A stretch of 64,000 nt of DNA from JAKFEE01 sp036675815 (GCA_036675815.1 JAKFEE010000001.1:1-64000), one strand, 5' to 3'; positions 15,371 to 24,924 are shown, counted from the first letter of the stretch. The notes: a model not told the origin generated them from the letters alone. A program made the numbers and translations.

Positions 15371-16149
15371 GCGCCCTCGGGAAAGCGAGGGGTCGTGCCC
15401 ATCGGGCGGAAGCGGCGGTCATAGTCCTCGGCGTAGAGCCGGCTCTCGTCGAATTGCTGCGCGCCGATCGCCCGCCCGACGAGAATTAGCGCGGTACGCT
15501 CCATCTCCGCGCCGACCGCGGTTTCCAGGGTAGCAAGCGTCGCCGTCACAATTCGTTGGTTGGGCCAGGTCGCCCGCCAGATCACGGCGACGGGGCTGTC
15601 GCCGCCGTAATGCGGGATCAGTTGCGCCACCACCTCGGCAAGAACGTGGACGGACAGGTGAATAGCCAGTGTCGCCCCGGTGGCGGCGAAGGCGGCCAGC
15701 CGCTCGCCCTCCGGCATGGCGCTGGCGCGACCCGGCGTACGCGTCAGCACCACCGATTGCGCAATGCCAGGCAAGGTCAGCTCAGCCCCAAGGGCGGCGG
15801 CTGCGGCGGCGAAAGAGGGTACGCCCGGCGTGATGTCATAGGGGATGCCGAGCGCGCGCAACCGGCGCAACTGCTCGCCCATGGCCGACCACACCGATAG
15901 ATCGCCCGAATGCAGGCGCGCCACGTCCAGACCCGCCGCATGGGCCGCCGCCATTTTCGCGATGATGTCGTCAAGAGACAGTGGAGCGGTGTTGACGATC
16001 TTGGCACCCGGCGGGCAGTGCGTCAGCAGGGCCTCGGGCACCAGCGACCCCGCGTAGAGGCACACCGGCGAGGCGGCGATCAGGTCGCGGCCACGAATGG
16101 TGATCAGATCCGCCGCCCCCGGGCCTGCGCCGATGAAATGCACCGTCAT
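15367..16149 (-). CDS. cobM: Precorrin-4 C11-methyltransferase
   Basis: Adds the C11 methyl group to precorrin-4 to give precorrin-5. The sequence MTVHFIGAGPGAADLITIRG is the tetrapyrrole methylase start, followed by VCLYAGSLVPEALL, the DLSVWSAMGEQLRRL segment and DITPGVPSFAAAAAALG, all diagnostic of CobM/CbiF. Length (260 aa) is normal. It overlaps cobE upstream and cobB downstream by four bases each, so it is translated as part of a coupled series. Confidence 0.96.
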   Translation of the reverse strand: MTVHFIGAGPGAADLITIRGRDLIAASPVCLYAGSLVPEALLTHCPPGAKIVNTAPLSLDDIIAKMAAAHAAGLDVARLHSGDLSVWSAMGEQLRRLRALGIPYDITPGVPSFAAAAAALGAELTLPGIAQSVVLTRTPGRASAMPEGERLAAFAATGATLAIHLSVHVLAEVVAQLIPHYGGDSPVAVIWRATWPNQRIVTATLATLETAVGAEMERTALILVGRAIGAQQFDESRLYAEDYDRRFRPMGTTPRFPEGA

Positions 16150-16517
16150 TCGTCGTCGAGTCCTTCTGCAATCGCTGCCGTCGCCATTCCGTCACCCGAT
16201 ACCGCGCGTGCGCTCAAAAGTCGTGCCCCCGGGCCGGCACCCGCCAGCGCCGCCGCCTCGGCCAGGCTTCCCGTACCGAAGCGGGCAGCGACCCGCGCGG
16301 ACCATGTCGGCGTTTCGACCTCCGCCAGCGCTTCGGGGGGAATGGCACAAACCGGCACGTTCAGTTCCCTGGCCAGGGCGCATAATGGCGCGGCGCCAGC
16401 CTTGTCCGCCACGGTAGCCAGCGCCGCCACCCCGCTCGGGCCGCCCGCCGCCATCAACGCGTCACGCAAGGAGTCCAACCCTGCCGCGGCACGAAAGCCA
16501 AGCCCGGCGACCCTCAT
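16146..16517 (-). CDS. cobE: Cobalamin biosynthesis protein CobE (CbiG C-terminal domain)
   Basis: A 123-aa protein that corresponds to the C-terminal domain of CbiG and is found alone as CobE in aerobic pathways; it binds a corrin intermediate, but its exact reaction is not established. Seen here are the start MRVAGLGFRAAAGLDSLRDAL, a glycine-rich segment ALATVADKAGAAPL and the C-terminal GARLLSARAVSGDGMATAAIAEG. The start at 16517 is chosen because it overlaps the cobL stop as ATGA and matches the family N-terminus; the upstream ATG at 16559 would add an unrelated tail. Confidence 0.88.
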   Translation of the reverse strand: MRVAGLGFRAAAGLDSLRDALMAAGGPSGVAALATVADKAGAAPLCALARELNVPVCAIPPEALAEVETPTWSARVAARFGTGSLAEAAALAGAGPGARLLSARAVSGDGMATAAIAEGLDDE

Positions 16518-17695
16518 TTCACCACGCTCCATTGAACGATAGGCCGCGACGGTGCCCAACTAGACATCCGCCCCAAGGGCGTCGCTGCGGCCAATTCGAT
16601 GCGCATGAGGCTGCCGCCCTTTTCGGCATGCCATTGGGCGAGCAAGGCTTCGGTCTCCAGCGTGACGCTGTTGGCCACCAAGCGGGCTCCCGCCGGGAGC
16701 GCCGCCCAGAGCGCCTCGAAGAGGCGCGGACCGCCACCGCCGCCGACGAACGCAGCGTCGGGCGCCGACAACCCCGCCAGCGCCTCGGGCACCCACCCCT
16801 CGATGACCGTCAGTCGGTGGGCGAGGCCGAAAGACACCGCGTTGGCCCTAACGTTCTCGGCGCGGGCGGGTTGCGCCTCGATGGCGATGGCGCGACCACC
16901 GGCCAGACACCACTCGACGGCGATCGATCCCGACCCTGCACCGATGTCCCACAGCAATTCCCCCGGCCGTGGCGCCAGCGCCGACAGGGTCAGCGCCCGC
17001 ACCGGGCGTTTGGTGATTTGCCCGTCGTGGGCAAATGCATCGTCGGGCAGACCCGACGCGTGGGATAGGCCCGTCTTCCCTACCGCTTCCACCGCGACCG
17101 CCAACGGGGCGGCTACGTCATCAAAGGCCAATGCCTCCGCCCGGCCCTCGCGGATGCGCTCGCTCGGTCCGCCGAGTGCCTCCAGCATCCACAGGCGTGA
17201 ACCGCCAAACCCCCGTTCACTCAGCCATCGGGCCAGGGCGGCTGCGGCCTCGCCATCGCGGACAAGGCAGATGGCCCGGGCTGCCTGCGCCAGATGCGGA
17301 ATGAGCCGCTCGAACGGCGCGGCATGCAGCCCGAGACAGGTGACCTCTTCCAATCGCCAGCCCAGCCGCGCCGCCGCCAGCGAGAACGTCGAGGGGGCGG
17401 GATGGGCCACCCATTCGCCGCGAGGGAGATGCGCGGCCAGGCTGCCGCCGGCGCCGTGCCAGAACGGATCGCCCGAGGCTAGGACCGCCACGCGCCGGCC
17501 ACGCAGGGCAAGCACCGGTTCCACCGAGAACGGCACCGGCCACGGGCGGCCACGGGCGCCCGCCTTCGCCAACTCCAGGTGGCGCGGCCCGCCGAAGATG
17601 GTTTCCGCCCGCTCCAGGGCATCTCGGCTTGCCTTGGACAAGCCAGCCGCGCCATCTTGGCCAATACCGATGAGCCAAAGCCAGGGATCAGCCAT
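16514..17695 (-). CDS. cobL: Precorrin-6Y C5,15-methyltransferase (decarboxylating)
   Basis: Bifunctional enzyme that methylates C5 and C15 and removes the acetate carboxyl at C12, giving precorrin-8X. The 393-aa protein has an N-terminal CbiE-type domain (MADPWLWLIGIGQDGAAGLS, VAVLASGDPFWHGAGG) and a C-terminal CbiT-type domain (GELLWDIGAGSGSIAVEW, then PDAAFVGGGGG). The ATG at 17695 gives the normal N-terminus. This start codon overlaps the start codon of cobK on the other strand (shared CATG at 17693-17696), so there is no intergenic promoter space. Confidence 0.95.
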   Translation of the reverse strand: MADPWLWLIGIGQDGAAGLSKASRDALERAETIFGGPRHLELAKAGARGRPWPVPFSVEPVLALRGRRVAVLASGDPFWHGAGGSLAAHLPRGEWVAHPAPSTFSLAAARLGWRLEEVTCLGLHAAPFERLIPHLAQAARAICLVRDGEAAAALARWLSERGFGGSRLWMLEALGGPSERIREGRAEALAFDDVAAPLAVAVEAVGKTGLSHASGLPDDAFAHDGQITKRPVRALTLSALAPRPGELLWDIGAGSGSIAVEWCLAGGRAIAIEAQPARAENVRANAVSFGLAHRLTVIEGWVPEALAGLSAPDAAFVGGGGGPRLFEALWAALPAGARLVANSVTLETEALLAQWHAEKGGSLMRIELAAATPLGRMSSWAPSRPIVQWSVVK

Positions 17696-18443
17696 GACGC
17701 GCGTCCTTCTTTTGGGGGGCACTACCGAGGCAAGCCAACTGGCTCGCGACCTCGCCGACGCTGGCGTGTCGGGCATTTTCTCCTACGCCGGGCGCACGGC
17801 CGCCCCGGTTGCGCAACCATTGCCGACCCGCGTGGGCGGCTTCGGCGGCCCGATGGGCCTGGCCCAGTACTTGCGCGACGAAGGCATCACGCACGTCGTC
17901 GACGCCACCCACCCCTTTGCCGCAACGATGAGCCGCAATGCCGTGACGGCGTGTGCCGAGGCGGCAACGCCGCTGATCGCCTTCGAGCGTGCGCCATGGG
18001 TGGCCCAACCGGGCGACGACTGGCGCATGGTCGCCGACATCGAAGGCGCCGTCTGCGCACTGCCCGATCGCCCGGCGCGGGTCTTCCTGGCGATCGGCAA
18101 GCAGCGGCTCGCCGACTTCGCGGCGCGGTCGCAACATCATTACCTGCTGCGCCTTGTCGATCAGCCGGACGCCGCGCAGCCCCTGCCCAGCGCCGAGGTT
18201 GTCCTGGCCCGCGGCCCATTCACCATCGAAGGCGACGTCGCGCTGATGCGGGCGCACGCCATCACCCATGTCGTCGCCAAAAATGCCGGCGGCATCGGCG
18301 CGCGCGCCAAACTCGACGCGGCGCGCCTCCTCGGCATCCCTGTGATCCTTGTCGAGCGGCCGAACCTGCCCGAGCGCAGGCTGGCGCACGGCGTCGCAGA
18401 GGTGATGCATTGGCTCGGTCACGAGGCGCGCCTCGGGGTATAG
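17694..18443 (+). CDS. cobK: Precorrin-6A reductase
   Basis: NADPH-dependent reductase that converts precorrin-6A to dihydro-precorrin-6. The 249-aa protein shows MTRVLLLGGTTEASQLARDL (nucleotide-binding GGT.E), VVDATHPFAATMSRNA and the C-terminal VVAKNAGGIGARAKLDAARLLGIPVILVERP, all CobK/CbiJ hallmarks. It is the only biosynthetic gene on the plus strand between cobJ and cobL. Its 3' end overlaps the 3' end of cobJ by 25 bases and its start overlaps that of cobL. Its promoter must therefore lie inside cobL, or it is read from a longer plus-strand transcript. Confidence 0.95.
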   Translation: MTRVLLLGGTTEASQLARDLADAGVSGIFSYAGRTAAPVAQPLPTRVGGFGGPMGLAQYLRDEGITHVVDATHPFAATMSRNAVTACAEAATPLIAFERAPWVAQPGDDWRMVADIEGAVCALPDRPARVFLAIGKQRLADFAARSQHHYLLRLVDQPDAAQPLPSAEVVLARGPFTIEGDVALMRAHAITHVVAKNAGGIGARAKLDAARLLGIPVILVERPNLPERRLAHGVAEVMHWLGHEARLGV

Positions 18444-19153
18444 ACATGCCGCCCCACGCGCCGGGTCGCCGAGTTGCCGATCAGGGCGATGGTGCGCATG
18501 TCGGCCATCTCGGGGCGCGCCCGGGCCAGCGTCACGGTTTCGATCCGCTCGTCGGGCGTTGTGACCGCGCGGGCGAACGTGATCAGGCGGTCGGGGCCGC
18601 ACGCCTCGCTCAGTACCGCGAGCACCCGGCCAAACTGATGCGGGCGTCCAAGCGAGCGCGGATTGTAGAGGGCCATGGCGAAATCGGCCGTGACCGCCAG
18701 CCGCAGCCGTTCCTCGATTAGGCTCCATGGCTTGAGATTGTCGCTGAGGTTGATCGCGCAGAAGTCGTGACCGAGCGGCGCCCCGACCCGGGCGGCGGCG
18801 GCCAGCATCGCCGTAACCCCGGGAAGGATGCGAACCTCGACGCCGCCTAGCTCGGCCGTTTCCTCCAGCGCCTCGAACACCGCGGACGCCATGGCGAAGA
18901 CGCCGGGATCGCCCGACGACACGACGACGACGCGCCGCCCTTCCGCCGCCATAAAGAGGGCGTGGCGGGCGCGGTCCAGTTCGACCCGGTTGTCCGAGGG
19001 ATGGAGGATCAGGCCGTCGCGCACACCCACGCGGGCCACATAAGGCCCATAGCCAACGATGTCGGTCGCCTCGGCCAGCGCCGCCGTCACCTCGGGGGTG
19101 ACCAGCGCGGCGTCGCCCGGCCCCAGGCCGGCCACCACCACCCAGCCGGTCAC
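18419..19153 (-). CDS. cobJ: Precorrin-3B C17-methyltransferase
   Basis: Methylates C17 and drives ring contraction to form precorrin-4. The 244-aa protein begins MTGWVVVAGLGPGDAALVTPEV, followed by DIVGYGPYVARV, VVVVSSGDPGVFAMASAVFEAL and HDFCAINLSDNLKPWSLIEERL, the CobJ/CbiH pattern, then GPDRLITFARAVTTPDERIETVTL. Its start overlaps the cobI stop by four bases. Its end overlaps the convergent cobK gene. Confidence 0.96.
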   Translation of the reverse strand: MTGWVVVAGLGPGDAALVTPEVTAALAEATDIVGYGPYVARVGVRDGLILHPSDNRVELDRARHALFMAAEGRRVVVVSSGDPGVFAMASAVFEALEETAELGGVEVRILPGVTAMLAAAARVGAPLGHDFCAINLSDNLKPWSLIEERLRLAVTADFAMALYNPRSLGRPHQFGRVLAVLSEACGPDRLITFARAVTTPDERIETVTLARARPEMADMRTIALIGNSATRRVGRHVYTPRRAS

Positions 19154-19890
19154 GCCAGTCTCTCCGGTCGACGGCCCTGCCCGTGGACCAAGACAATGGC
19201 AAAATACGGACAGTCGGCCACGTTCACTTCATCGAGACGCATGACGCGCTCGCCGGGCATGGTGCCGCGTTCGACGAGCCAGGCGTCCTGAAGCCGCTTG
19301 GCGGCGGCCAGGGCGCGGCAAACCTTTGGCAGGTTGCGACCTGTCTTCATCACCACCAGCGCGTCGGCGGCCCGCATGTGGCGAACCAGCGCGTCCTCGG
19401 GCAACGTCCCCACCAAAACGGTCAAGACGTCGTCCCCCCAGGTGATGGGCTTGCCGGTGGCGTTCCAACACCCGGTCATGCCGGTGATACCAGGCACCAC
19501 CTCGACGTCGGCGCGTCCCTGAAGGCGGCTGTGCAGGTGCATGAACGAACCGTAGAAGAAGGGGTCACCCTCGCAAAGGACCACGACATCGTGGTCGCGG
19601 GACAGCAGAGCCAGGCGCGACGCACACCCGTCGTAGAAATCGGCCAGCATGCGACGATACTCGACGCTGTCATAGGGCAGTTCGGTCGTGACCGGATACT
19701 CCATCGGGTATTCGGCCACATGGGGGGCCAACATGCCTTCGACGGTGCGCCGCGCCTGCCCGGTGTGGCCGATCTTGCGGAAATACGCGACGTGACGGGC
19801 GCCGCGGATCAGCCGGTCGGAGCGAACGCTGATGAGATCCGGATCACCGGGGCCGAGACCGGTACAAATGATCTTGCCCAAGGGGCTCAC
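19150..19890 (-). CDS. cobI: Precorrin-2 C20-methyltransferase
   Basis: Methylates precorrin-2 at C20 to give precorrin-3A. Motifs seen are ICTGLGPGDPDLISVRSDRL at the N-terminus, VVVLCEGDPFFYGSFMHLHSRL, EVVPGITGMTGCWNATGKPITWGDDVLTVL and ALVVMKTGRNLPKVC, all typical of CobI. The 246-aa length is normal. It overlaps cobH upstream and cobJ downstream by four bases each, so the block cobH-cobI-cobJ is translationally coupled. Confidence 0.96.
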   Translation of the reverse strand: MSPLGKIICTGLGPGDPDLISVRSDRLIRGARHVAYFRKIGHTGQARRTVEGMLAPHVAEYPMEYPVTTELPYDSVEYRRMLADFYDGCASRLALLSRDHDVVVLCEGDPFFYGSFMHLHSRLQGRADVEVVPGITGMTGCWNATGKPITWGDDVLTVLVGTLPEDALVRHMRAADALVVMKTGRNLPKVCRALAAAKRLQDAWLVERGTMPGERVMRLDEVNVADCPYFAIVLVHGQGRRPERLA

Positions 19891-20516
19891 TCCTTCCGGC
19901 TAGCCAGCGCGTTAACCGCGGCGACGGTCACCGCCGAGCCGCCAAGCCGGCCGGCAACGATGACCGACGGCGCCGCGCCCGATTGCAGCAACGCATCCTT
20001 CGATTCCGCGGCGCCGACGAACCCGACCGGGCAGCCGATGATGGCCGCGGGGCGCGGGCAGTCGGGCTCCTCCAGCATATGGAGCAGGTGGAACAGGGCG
20101 GTAGGGGCGTTGCCGATGGCAACGACGGCGCCGCCGAGGCTCGGCCGCCACAACTCGACCGCCGCGGCCGAGCGCGTATTGCGCATGGCCCGCGCCAGAT
20201 CCGCCACCCTGGGGTCATGAAGCGTGCAGATCACCTCGTTGTTGGCGGGAAGCCGCGCCCTGGTAATGCCTTCGCTCACCATCCGCGCGTCGCACAGAAT
20301 GGGCGCGCCGGCTTCCAGGGCGGCGCGCGCCGCCGCAGCCATGCCCTGTGTGAAGCGGACGTGGGCGGCAAGCTCCACCATTCCGGCGGCATGAATCATG
20401 CGCACCACCACCGCCTCCTCCGCCGGCGTGAAGCGGGCGAGGTCCGCCTCGGCGCGGATCGTGGCAAAGGATCGGCAATAGATCGCCGCGCCGTCTGTCT
20501 CGTAAACGTGGGGCAT
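19887..20516 (-). CDS. cobH: Precorrin-8X methylmutase
   Basis: Moves the C11 methyl to C12 to yield hydrogenobyrinic acid. The start at 20516 (MPHVYETDGAAIYCRSFATI) gives the family N-terminus; the frame is open to 20624 without further homology. Seen are RMIHAAGMVELAAHVRFTQG, with the catalytic histidine region, then ILCDARMVSEGITRARLPANN and the loop AAIIGCPVGFVGAAESKDALL. Length is 209 aa. There is a 94-base gap to the cobN stop upstream, in which cobG might be expected in other genomes, but it is not present here. Confidence 0.95.
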   Translation of the reverse strand: MPHVYETDGAAIYCRSFATIRAEADLARFTPAEEAVVVRMIHAAGMVELAAHVRFTQGMAAAARAALEAGAPILCDARMVSEGITRARLPANNEVICTLHDPRVADLARAMRNTRSAAAVELWRPSLGGAVVAIGNAPTALFHLLHMLEEPDCPRPAAIIGCPVGFVGAAESKDALLQSGAAPSVIVAGRLGGSAVTVAAVNALASRKE

Positions 20517-20610
20517 CAAACAGCCTCGATCATCGTTCGTGGGCAATGAGCAATGCGACGCCCGCATGGACAGGCCGGCGGGCTGGATCAGGAACGGCGA
20601 CGGGCTCCGG

Positions 20611-23600
20611 TCAACCATGGTCAATCTCGGTGCTCGCCAAAGCCGCGGCGATGGAATTGCGGCGCGTCACCCAGACGCCGGCGTCGTGCAGGGCACGGAA
20701 CCGCTGGTGCAGCGCCGCAAGGGCGGCAGGGTTTTCTCGTTGCATGAACGCCACCAGATCCTGCCGCCCCAAGGTCGCTTCGTGGTAAAGATCGAAAAGG
20801 TGACCCGGCACGGCGCGCGTCAAATGCGCGAAGGCGGCCAGGTTGTCCAGCGTCGCCGCGACCTCGGCCGCGCCACGAAAGCCATGGCGCATCATGCCGC
20901 TGGCCCAGTCGGGGTTCGCGGCGCGGGCACGCACCACGCGGGCGATTTCCTCGGGAATCGTGCGGGCGCGCGGCGCATCGGGATTTGTGGAATCAAGGTG
21001 ATATTGCGCCGGCGCCGCCCCTCCTAGCCGCGCAACGGCAGCGGCGAACCCGCCTTCATGCGCGGCATAATCCGCGGACAACAACAGGTCAGATTCGGCA
21101 AGGTCCTGCACATGGGCGAAGGCGTCCGCCGTCCGCACCCTCGCTTCCAGGGCGGCGCGGTCTCGCCGGGCTTCGCCAGAAGAATCGATCACCCATTCCG
21201 AGCCCACCAGCCATGCCTCGCCCGCAGCCTGGCGGCCGTCAGCGCCGTAGTCTTCGGCAGCGGCCCCGAGGGCGAGGCCGTAATGGCCGGGGCGCGGGCA
21301 GAACACCCGTGGCGCCGGGGTCCGGTAGGGATTGTCTTCAAGCGATTCCTCGCGCTCGACCAAGGCGGTGGCGGCGGCCTCGAACATTTGCGCTAATCCG
21401 GGGAAAACGTCGCGGAACAACCCCGAGACCCGCAGCGTCACGTCGATGCGCGGACGCCCAAGCAGCGCTAGCGGCAGCACCTCGAAGCCAGAGACGCGCT
21501 CCGAGCCCTGATCCCACAGTGGCGCCAGGCCGGCCAGGTGCAGGGCCATGGCGAATTCCTCGCCGGCTGTGCGCATCGTGGCCGAGCCCCAAAGGTCGAT
21601 CATCAAGCCGCGCGGCCAGTCCCCGTTGTCCTGCTGGTGACGCCGCAAAAGTTCCTCGGCCAGCTTTACCCCTTGGGCGTGGGCGGCACGCGAGGGAACG
21701 GCGCGAGGATCGACCGCATAGAGGTTGCGCCCCGTCGGCAGCATGTCGGACCAGCCACGATGCGGCGAGCCGGCCGGCCCCGGCGGCACGCGCCGCCCCG
21801 CCAATGCCATGACAAGTCCGGCGCGTTCCTCTCTGCCGCAGGCGCCCTGACCGTAAACGTGCAGACCGTCGCCGAACTGGCTTTCCTTGATGTCGCAGAC
21901 GAAGCGGTCGATCCGGGTGATCGCCTCGGCGGCGCTGGCATCGGAGGCGAGGCCAAGGTCGTTCTCGACGCCCGCCACCCGCGCCTCTTCCCTGATGGCG
22001 GCGATCAGCCGGTCACGCCGGGCGGGATCGAGGCCGTCGGCGGTGGAATACTCGTCCAACAGCCGTTCCAGCCTCAGCAATCCCTCGGGCACCTGGCTGG
22101 CGAGTTGTGGCGGCGGCAAATGGCCGAGCGTCACCGCGCCTATGCGTCGCTTGGCCTGTGCCGCCTCGCCCGGGTTGTTGACGATGAAAGGATAGATGAC
22201 CGGCAGCGGGCCGATGAGGGCTTCCGGCCAGCACGCTTCCGATAGCGCCACCGATTTTCCGGGAAGCCATTCGAGAGTGCCATGCGCCCCGATGTGGAGC
22301 AGGGCGTGCACGCGTTCGCTGCGCAGCCATAGATAGAACGCCACGTAAGCGTGTCGGGGGCAGCGTTTCAGATCGTGATATTCGCCGCCCCGCGCTGCCG
22401 CCTCGCCGCGTTCGGGTTGCAGGGCGACCAGTGCGCAGCCGCGCCGCACCGCGGCGAAGTGGAACGCCCCGTCACACACGTCCGGGTCGTCTTCGGGGTT
22501 TCCCCAGGCCGCGGCCAGCGCGTCTTGTAGCGCCGGAGGGAGTCGAGCCACCGCCGCACGATAATCCGAAACCGGCCAAGTCAGCGTCTGCGACTGGAGA
22601 TCCGGCGCCAGTGGCCCGCCGCACGCCGTGGCGTATCCCTCGGCAGCGAGCTCGTTCAGTACCAACTGGCACGAGGCGAGCGTATCCAACCCCACGGCAT
22701 GGGCCATCTGATCGGCCCGGCCGGGATAAGTCGAGAGCACTAATGCAAGACGCCGCTGGAAGGCGGGCGTCGTCCCCAGCCGATGCCAAGCCGTGACCCG
22801 ATCAGCGATGGAATCTATGCGGCCCGCCTCAGCGCGGTGGACACAACGCGAAAGCTGCAAATCAGGATCGCGCTGCCCCGGCGACTTGAAGCTCGCCACC
22901 CCGGCGAAGATGCGGCCGTCGACCTCGGGCAACACCACGTGCATTGCCAGGTCCGCAGGCGACAAGCCGCGCTCGGAGGCAGCCCAATCGCACCGGTGTG
23001 CGGTGGCTAGGGCCACCTGGAATACGGGGCAGCCAGGTGAATCCAGCGGTGACAGGCCGTCGTCGCCGCGGGCCGAGAAGGCGGTTGCACTGATAACGGT
23101 AACCGGGGCAAGCTTGAGCAGAGTCTCGCGCATCCAGGCCGCCGCATCGGCTGTCTTGAGCGATGGCGCAAAAAGCCCCACGGCGGCGAAGCCCCGCGCC
23201 CGCAAGGCGGTGATGAGGGCATCTACCGGCCCGGTATCGGCGGCAGTCAGATACGACCGGTAGAAAACCACCGCGACGGCGGGGCCGTCGGGCGTAAAAG
23301 GCGCGATCACGCCGACATGGGGATCGTACCAGCCGCATTCGGGCACCGCCTCTTCGCCCGCAACCGGCCCGACGGGAAATCCCGCCGCCGAGGCCAACTC
23401 CGCCAGGGCCGCCTGCGCCGCCACGGCGCCGCCGGCGTCGCACAGTGCCGTGAGCCGCCGGACGGTGGGAGTCGGAAGCGTACAGAACTCGTCAAGCTGC
23501 GGGTCGGGGCGCCCATCGGCGGGCAACACGGCCACGGCAATGCGGTGGCGGCGCGCCAGATCCTGTACCCGCATCAATCCATAGGACCAGTAGCTTTCGC

Positions 23601-23865
23601 CACCGATCAGACGAATCAGGATAGCTTTGGCGCCGACCAGCGTCGCTTCGACATAGGTGTCGACCGACAGCGGGTGACGCAAAGCCGTCAGATTCGCCAG
23701 CCGCAGTGACGGCAGGCCGCCTTGCGCGCGATGCCAGCCTACCGCGAAAGCGCCTAGGTCGCTGTCGGAGAACGACAGCACGACCACGTCGGCCGGGGTT
23801 TGGCCGAGGTCGCGCGGGGCCTCGATCTCTTCCAGCCCATGGCTTTCGCGGAAGATGACGTGCAT
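20611..23865 (-). CDS. cobN: Aerobic cobaltochelatase subunit CobN
   Basis: Large subunit of the ATP-dependent cobaltochelatase (with CobS and CobT) that inserts Co(II) into hydrogenobyrinate a,c-diamide. The 1084-aa protein has the magnesium-chelatase-H-like fold, with blocks such as LIGGESYWSYGLMRVQDLAR, LLHIGAHGTLEWLPGKSVALS, the conserved YPFIVNNPGEAAQAKRRIGAVTLGHLPPP, and the C-terminal YGQGACGREERAGLV to GFRGAAEVAATLDNLAAFAHLT. It is at the short end of the CobN size range. cobS and cobT are not in the window. It starts 6 bases after the cobW stop, so the two are co-expressed under riboswitch 2. Confidence 0.95.
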   Translation of the reverse strand: MHVIFRESHGLEEIEAPRDLGQTPADVVVLSFSDSDLGAFAVGWHRAQGGLPSLRLANLTALRHPLSVDTYVEATLVGAKAILIRLIGGESYWSYGLMRVQDLARRHRIAVAVLPADGRPDPQLDEFCTLPTPTVRRLTALCDAGGAVAAQAALAELASAAGFPVGPVAGEEAVPECGWYDPHVGVIAPFTPDGPAVAVVFYRSYLTAADTGPVDALITALRARGFAAVGLFAPSLKTADAAAWMRETLLKLAPVTVISATAFSARGDDGLSPLDSPGCPVFQVALATAHRCDWAASERGLSPADLAMHVVLPEVDGRIFAGVASFKSPGQRDPDLQLSRCVHRAEAGRIDSIADRVTAWHRLGTTPAFQRRLALVLSTYPGRADQMAHAVGLDTLASCQLVLNELAAEGYATACGGPLAPDLQSQTLTWPVSDYRAAVARLPPALQDALAAAWGNPEDDPDVCDGAFHFAAVRRGCALVALQPERGEAAARGGEYHDLKRCPRHAYVAFYLWLRSERVHALLHIGAHGTLEWLPGKSVALSEACWPEALIGPLPVIYPFIVNNPGEAAQAKRRIGAVTLGHLPPPQLASQVPEGLLRLERLLDEYSTADGLDPARRDRLIAAIREEARVAGVENDLGLASDASAAEAITRIDRFVCDIKESQFGDGLHVYGQGACGREERAGLVMALAGRRVPPGPAGSPHRGWSDMLPTGRNLYAVDPRAVPSRAAHAQGVKLAEELLRRHQQDNGDWPRGLMIDLWGSATMRTAGEEFAMALHLAGLAPLWDQGSERVSGFEVLPLALLGRPRIDVTLRVSGLFRDVFPGLAQMFEAAATALVEREESLEDNPYRTPAPRVFCPRPGHYGLALGAAAEDYGADGRQAAGEAWLVGSEWVIDSSGEARRDRAALEARVRTADAFAHVQDLAESDLLLSADYAAHEGGFAAAVARLGGAAPAQYHLDSTNPDAPRARTIPEEIARVVRARAANPDWASGMMRHGFRGAAEVAATLDNLAAFAHLTRAVPGHLFDLYHEATLGRQDLVAFMQRENPAALAALHQRFRALHDAGVWVTRRNSIAAALASTEIDHG

Positions 23866-23871
23866 GTGCCG

Positions 23872-24924
23872 CTAGGCCCCTTGCCCCTGCGTCAGCACCA
23901 CACGAATAAGATTTTCATCGATGCGGTCATGTTCCGCGATCACAACCAGCCGCGAGGCGCGCGGGGCATTTCCCCAGTGGCGGTCGAACTGGTTGCGCAC
24001 CCGTTCGCCAACCGCCTGAATCAGCATCCGCATGGGCTTACCCGCCACTGCGACGAACCCCTTGACCCGAAGGATGTGCTGATCGCGTGCCAGCGCCCGG
24101 ATCGCGCCGATCAGTGCCTCGACATCGCTGATTTCGGGAAGGTCAACGACGAGGGTGTTGAAGTCATTGTGCTCATGCTCCTCGGTGCCGTCATGGTGCG
24201 ACGCACGTGAGGCTAGGTCGTTTTCGGCCGCAGCGTGGAGACCAAGGATCACGCGCGGGTCGATGACGCCATCGGTGATCGGCAGGACAGGGATGGCGCG
24301 CGAGCATTCGGCCGCGATGACTTCGCGCGCCACCGCAAGGGCCTCCTCCCCTGCCAAATCGGCCTTGGACAGCAGGACGATGTCGGCACATTTGATCTGG
24401 TCCTCGAACACCTCGCCAAGCGGCGTGTCGTGATCGAGGTTGGCGTCGGCCGCGCGCTGCGCCTCGACCGCCGGCACGTCGGGTGCGAAACGGCCTGCCG
24501 CGACCGCCTCGGCATCGGCCACCGCCACCACACCGTCCACGGTGACGCGCGAGCGGATCGCCGGCCAGTCGAAGGCCTTCAACAGCGGCTTGGGTAAAGC
24601 CAGACCGGAGGTCTCGATGAGGATGTGGTCGGGACGCTGAGGCAGGGCCATCAGCGCCTCGATCGTCGGGATGAAATCATCGGCCACGGTGCAGCAGATG
24701 CAGCCGTTCGCCAGTTGGACGATGTTCTCGGCCGGGCAGTTCTCATCGGCACAGGACTGGAGGATGTCGCCATCCACGCCAACACTGCCGAACTCGTTGA
24801 CCAGCACCGCCAGCCGCCGGCCCTGGGGATTCTGCATGAGGTGGCGAACCAGCGTGGTCTTGCCCGCGCCCAGGAAGCCGGTAATCACGGTAACGGGGAT
24901 CTTGGCCAGATCGGTCATAGTCAC
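23872..24924 (-). CDS. cobW: CobW GTP-binding metallochaperone
   Basis: G3E-family GTPase thought to deliver cobalt for corrin metalation. The P-loop is GFLGAGKTT (residues 16-24), the metal-binding motif CICC is at 75-78 within LANGCICCTVADDF, the switch segment is ILIETSGLALPKPLL and the base-recognition motif is LSKADL. A short His/acidic stretch (HHDGTEEHEHND) lies near residue 245, and the C-terminal domain carries the FDRHWG motif. Length is 350 aa. It is the first gene after riboswitch 2 and precedes cobN, its functional partner. Confidence 0.95.
   Translation of the reverse strand: MTMTDLAKIPVTVITGFLGAGKTTLVRHLMQNPQGRRLAVLVNEFGSVGVDGDILQSCADENCPAENIVQLANGCICCTVADDFIPTIEALMALPQRPDHILIETSGLALPKPLLKAFDWPAIRSRVTVDGVVAVADAEAVAAGRFAPDVPAVEAQRAADANLDHDTPLGEVFEDQIKCADIVLLSKADLAGEEALAVAREVIAAECSRAIPVLPITDGVIDPRVILGLHAAAENDLASRASHHDGTEEHEHNDFNTLVVDLPEISDVEALIGAIRALARDQHILRVKGFVAVAGKPMRMLIQAVGERVRNQFDRHWGNAPRASRLVVIAEHDRIDENLIRVVLTQGQGA

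Noticed and set aside
16599..17693. N-terminal extension of the cobK frame
   Set aside because: The upstream part is antisense to cobL; CobK homology starts at the ATG at 17694.
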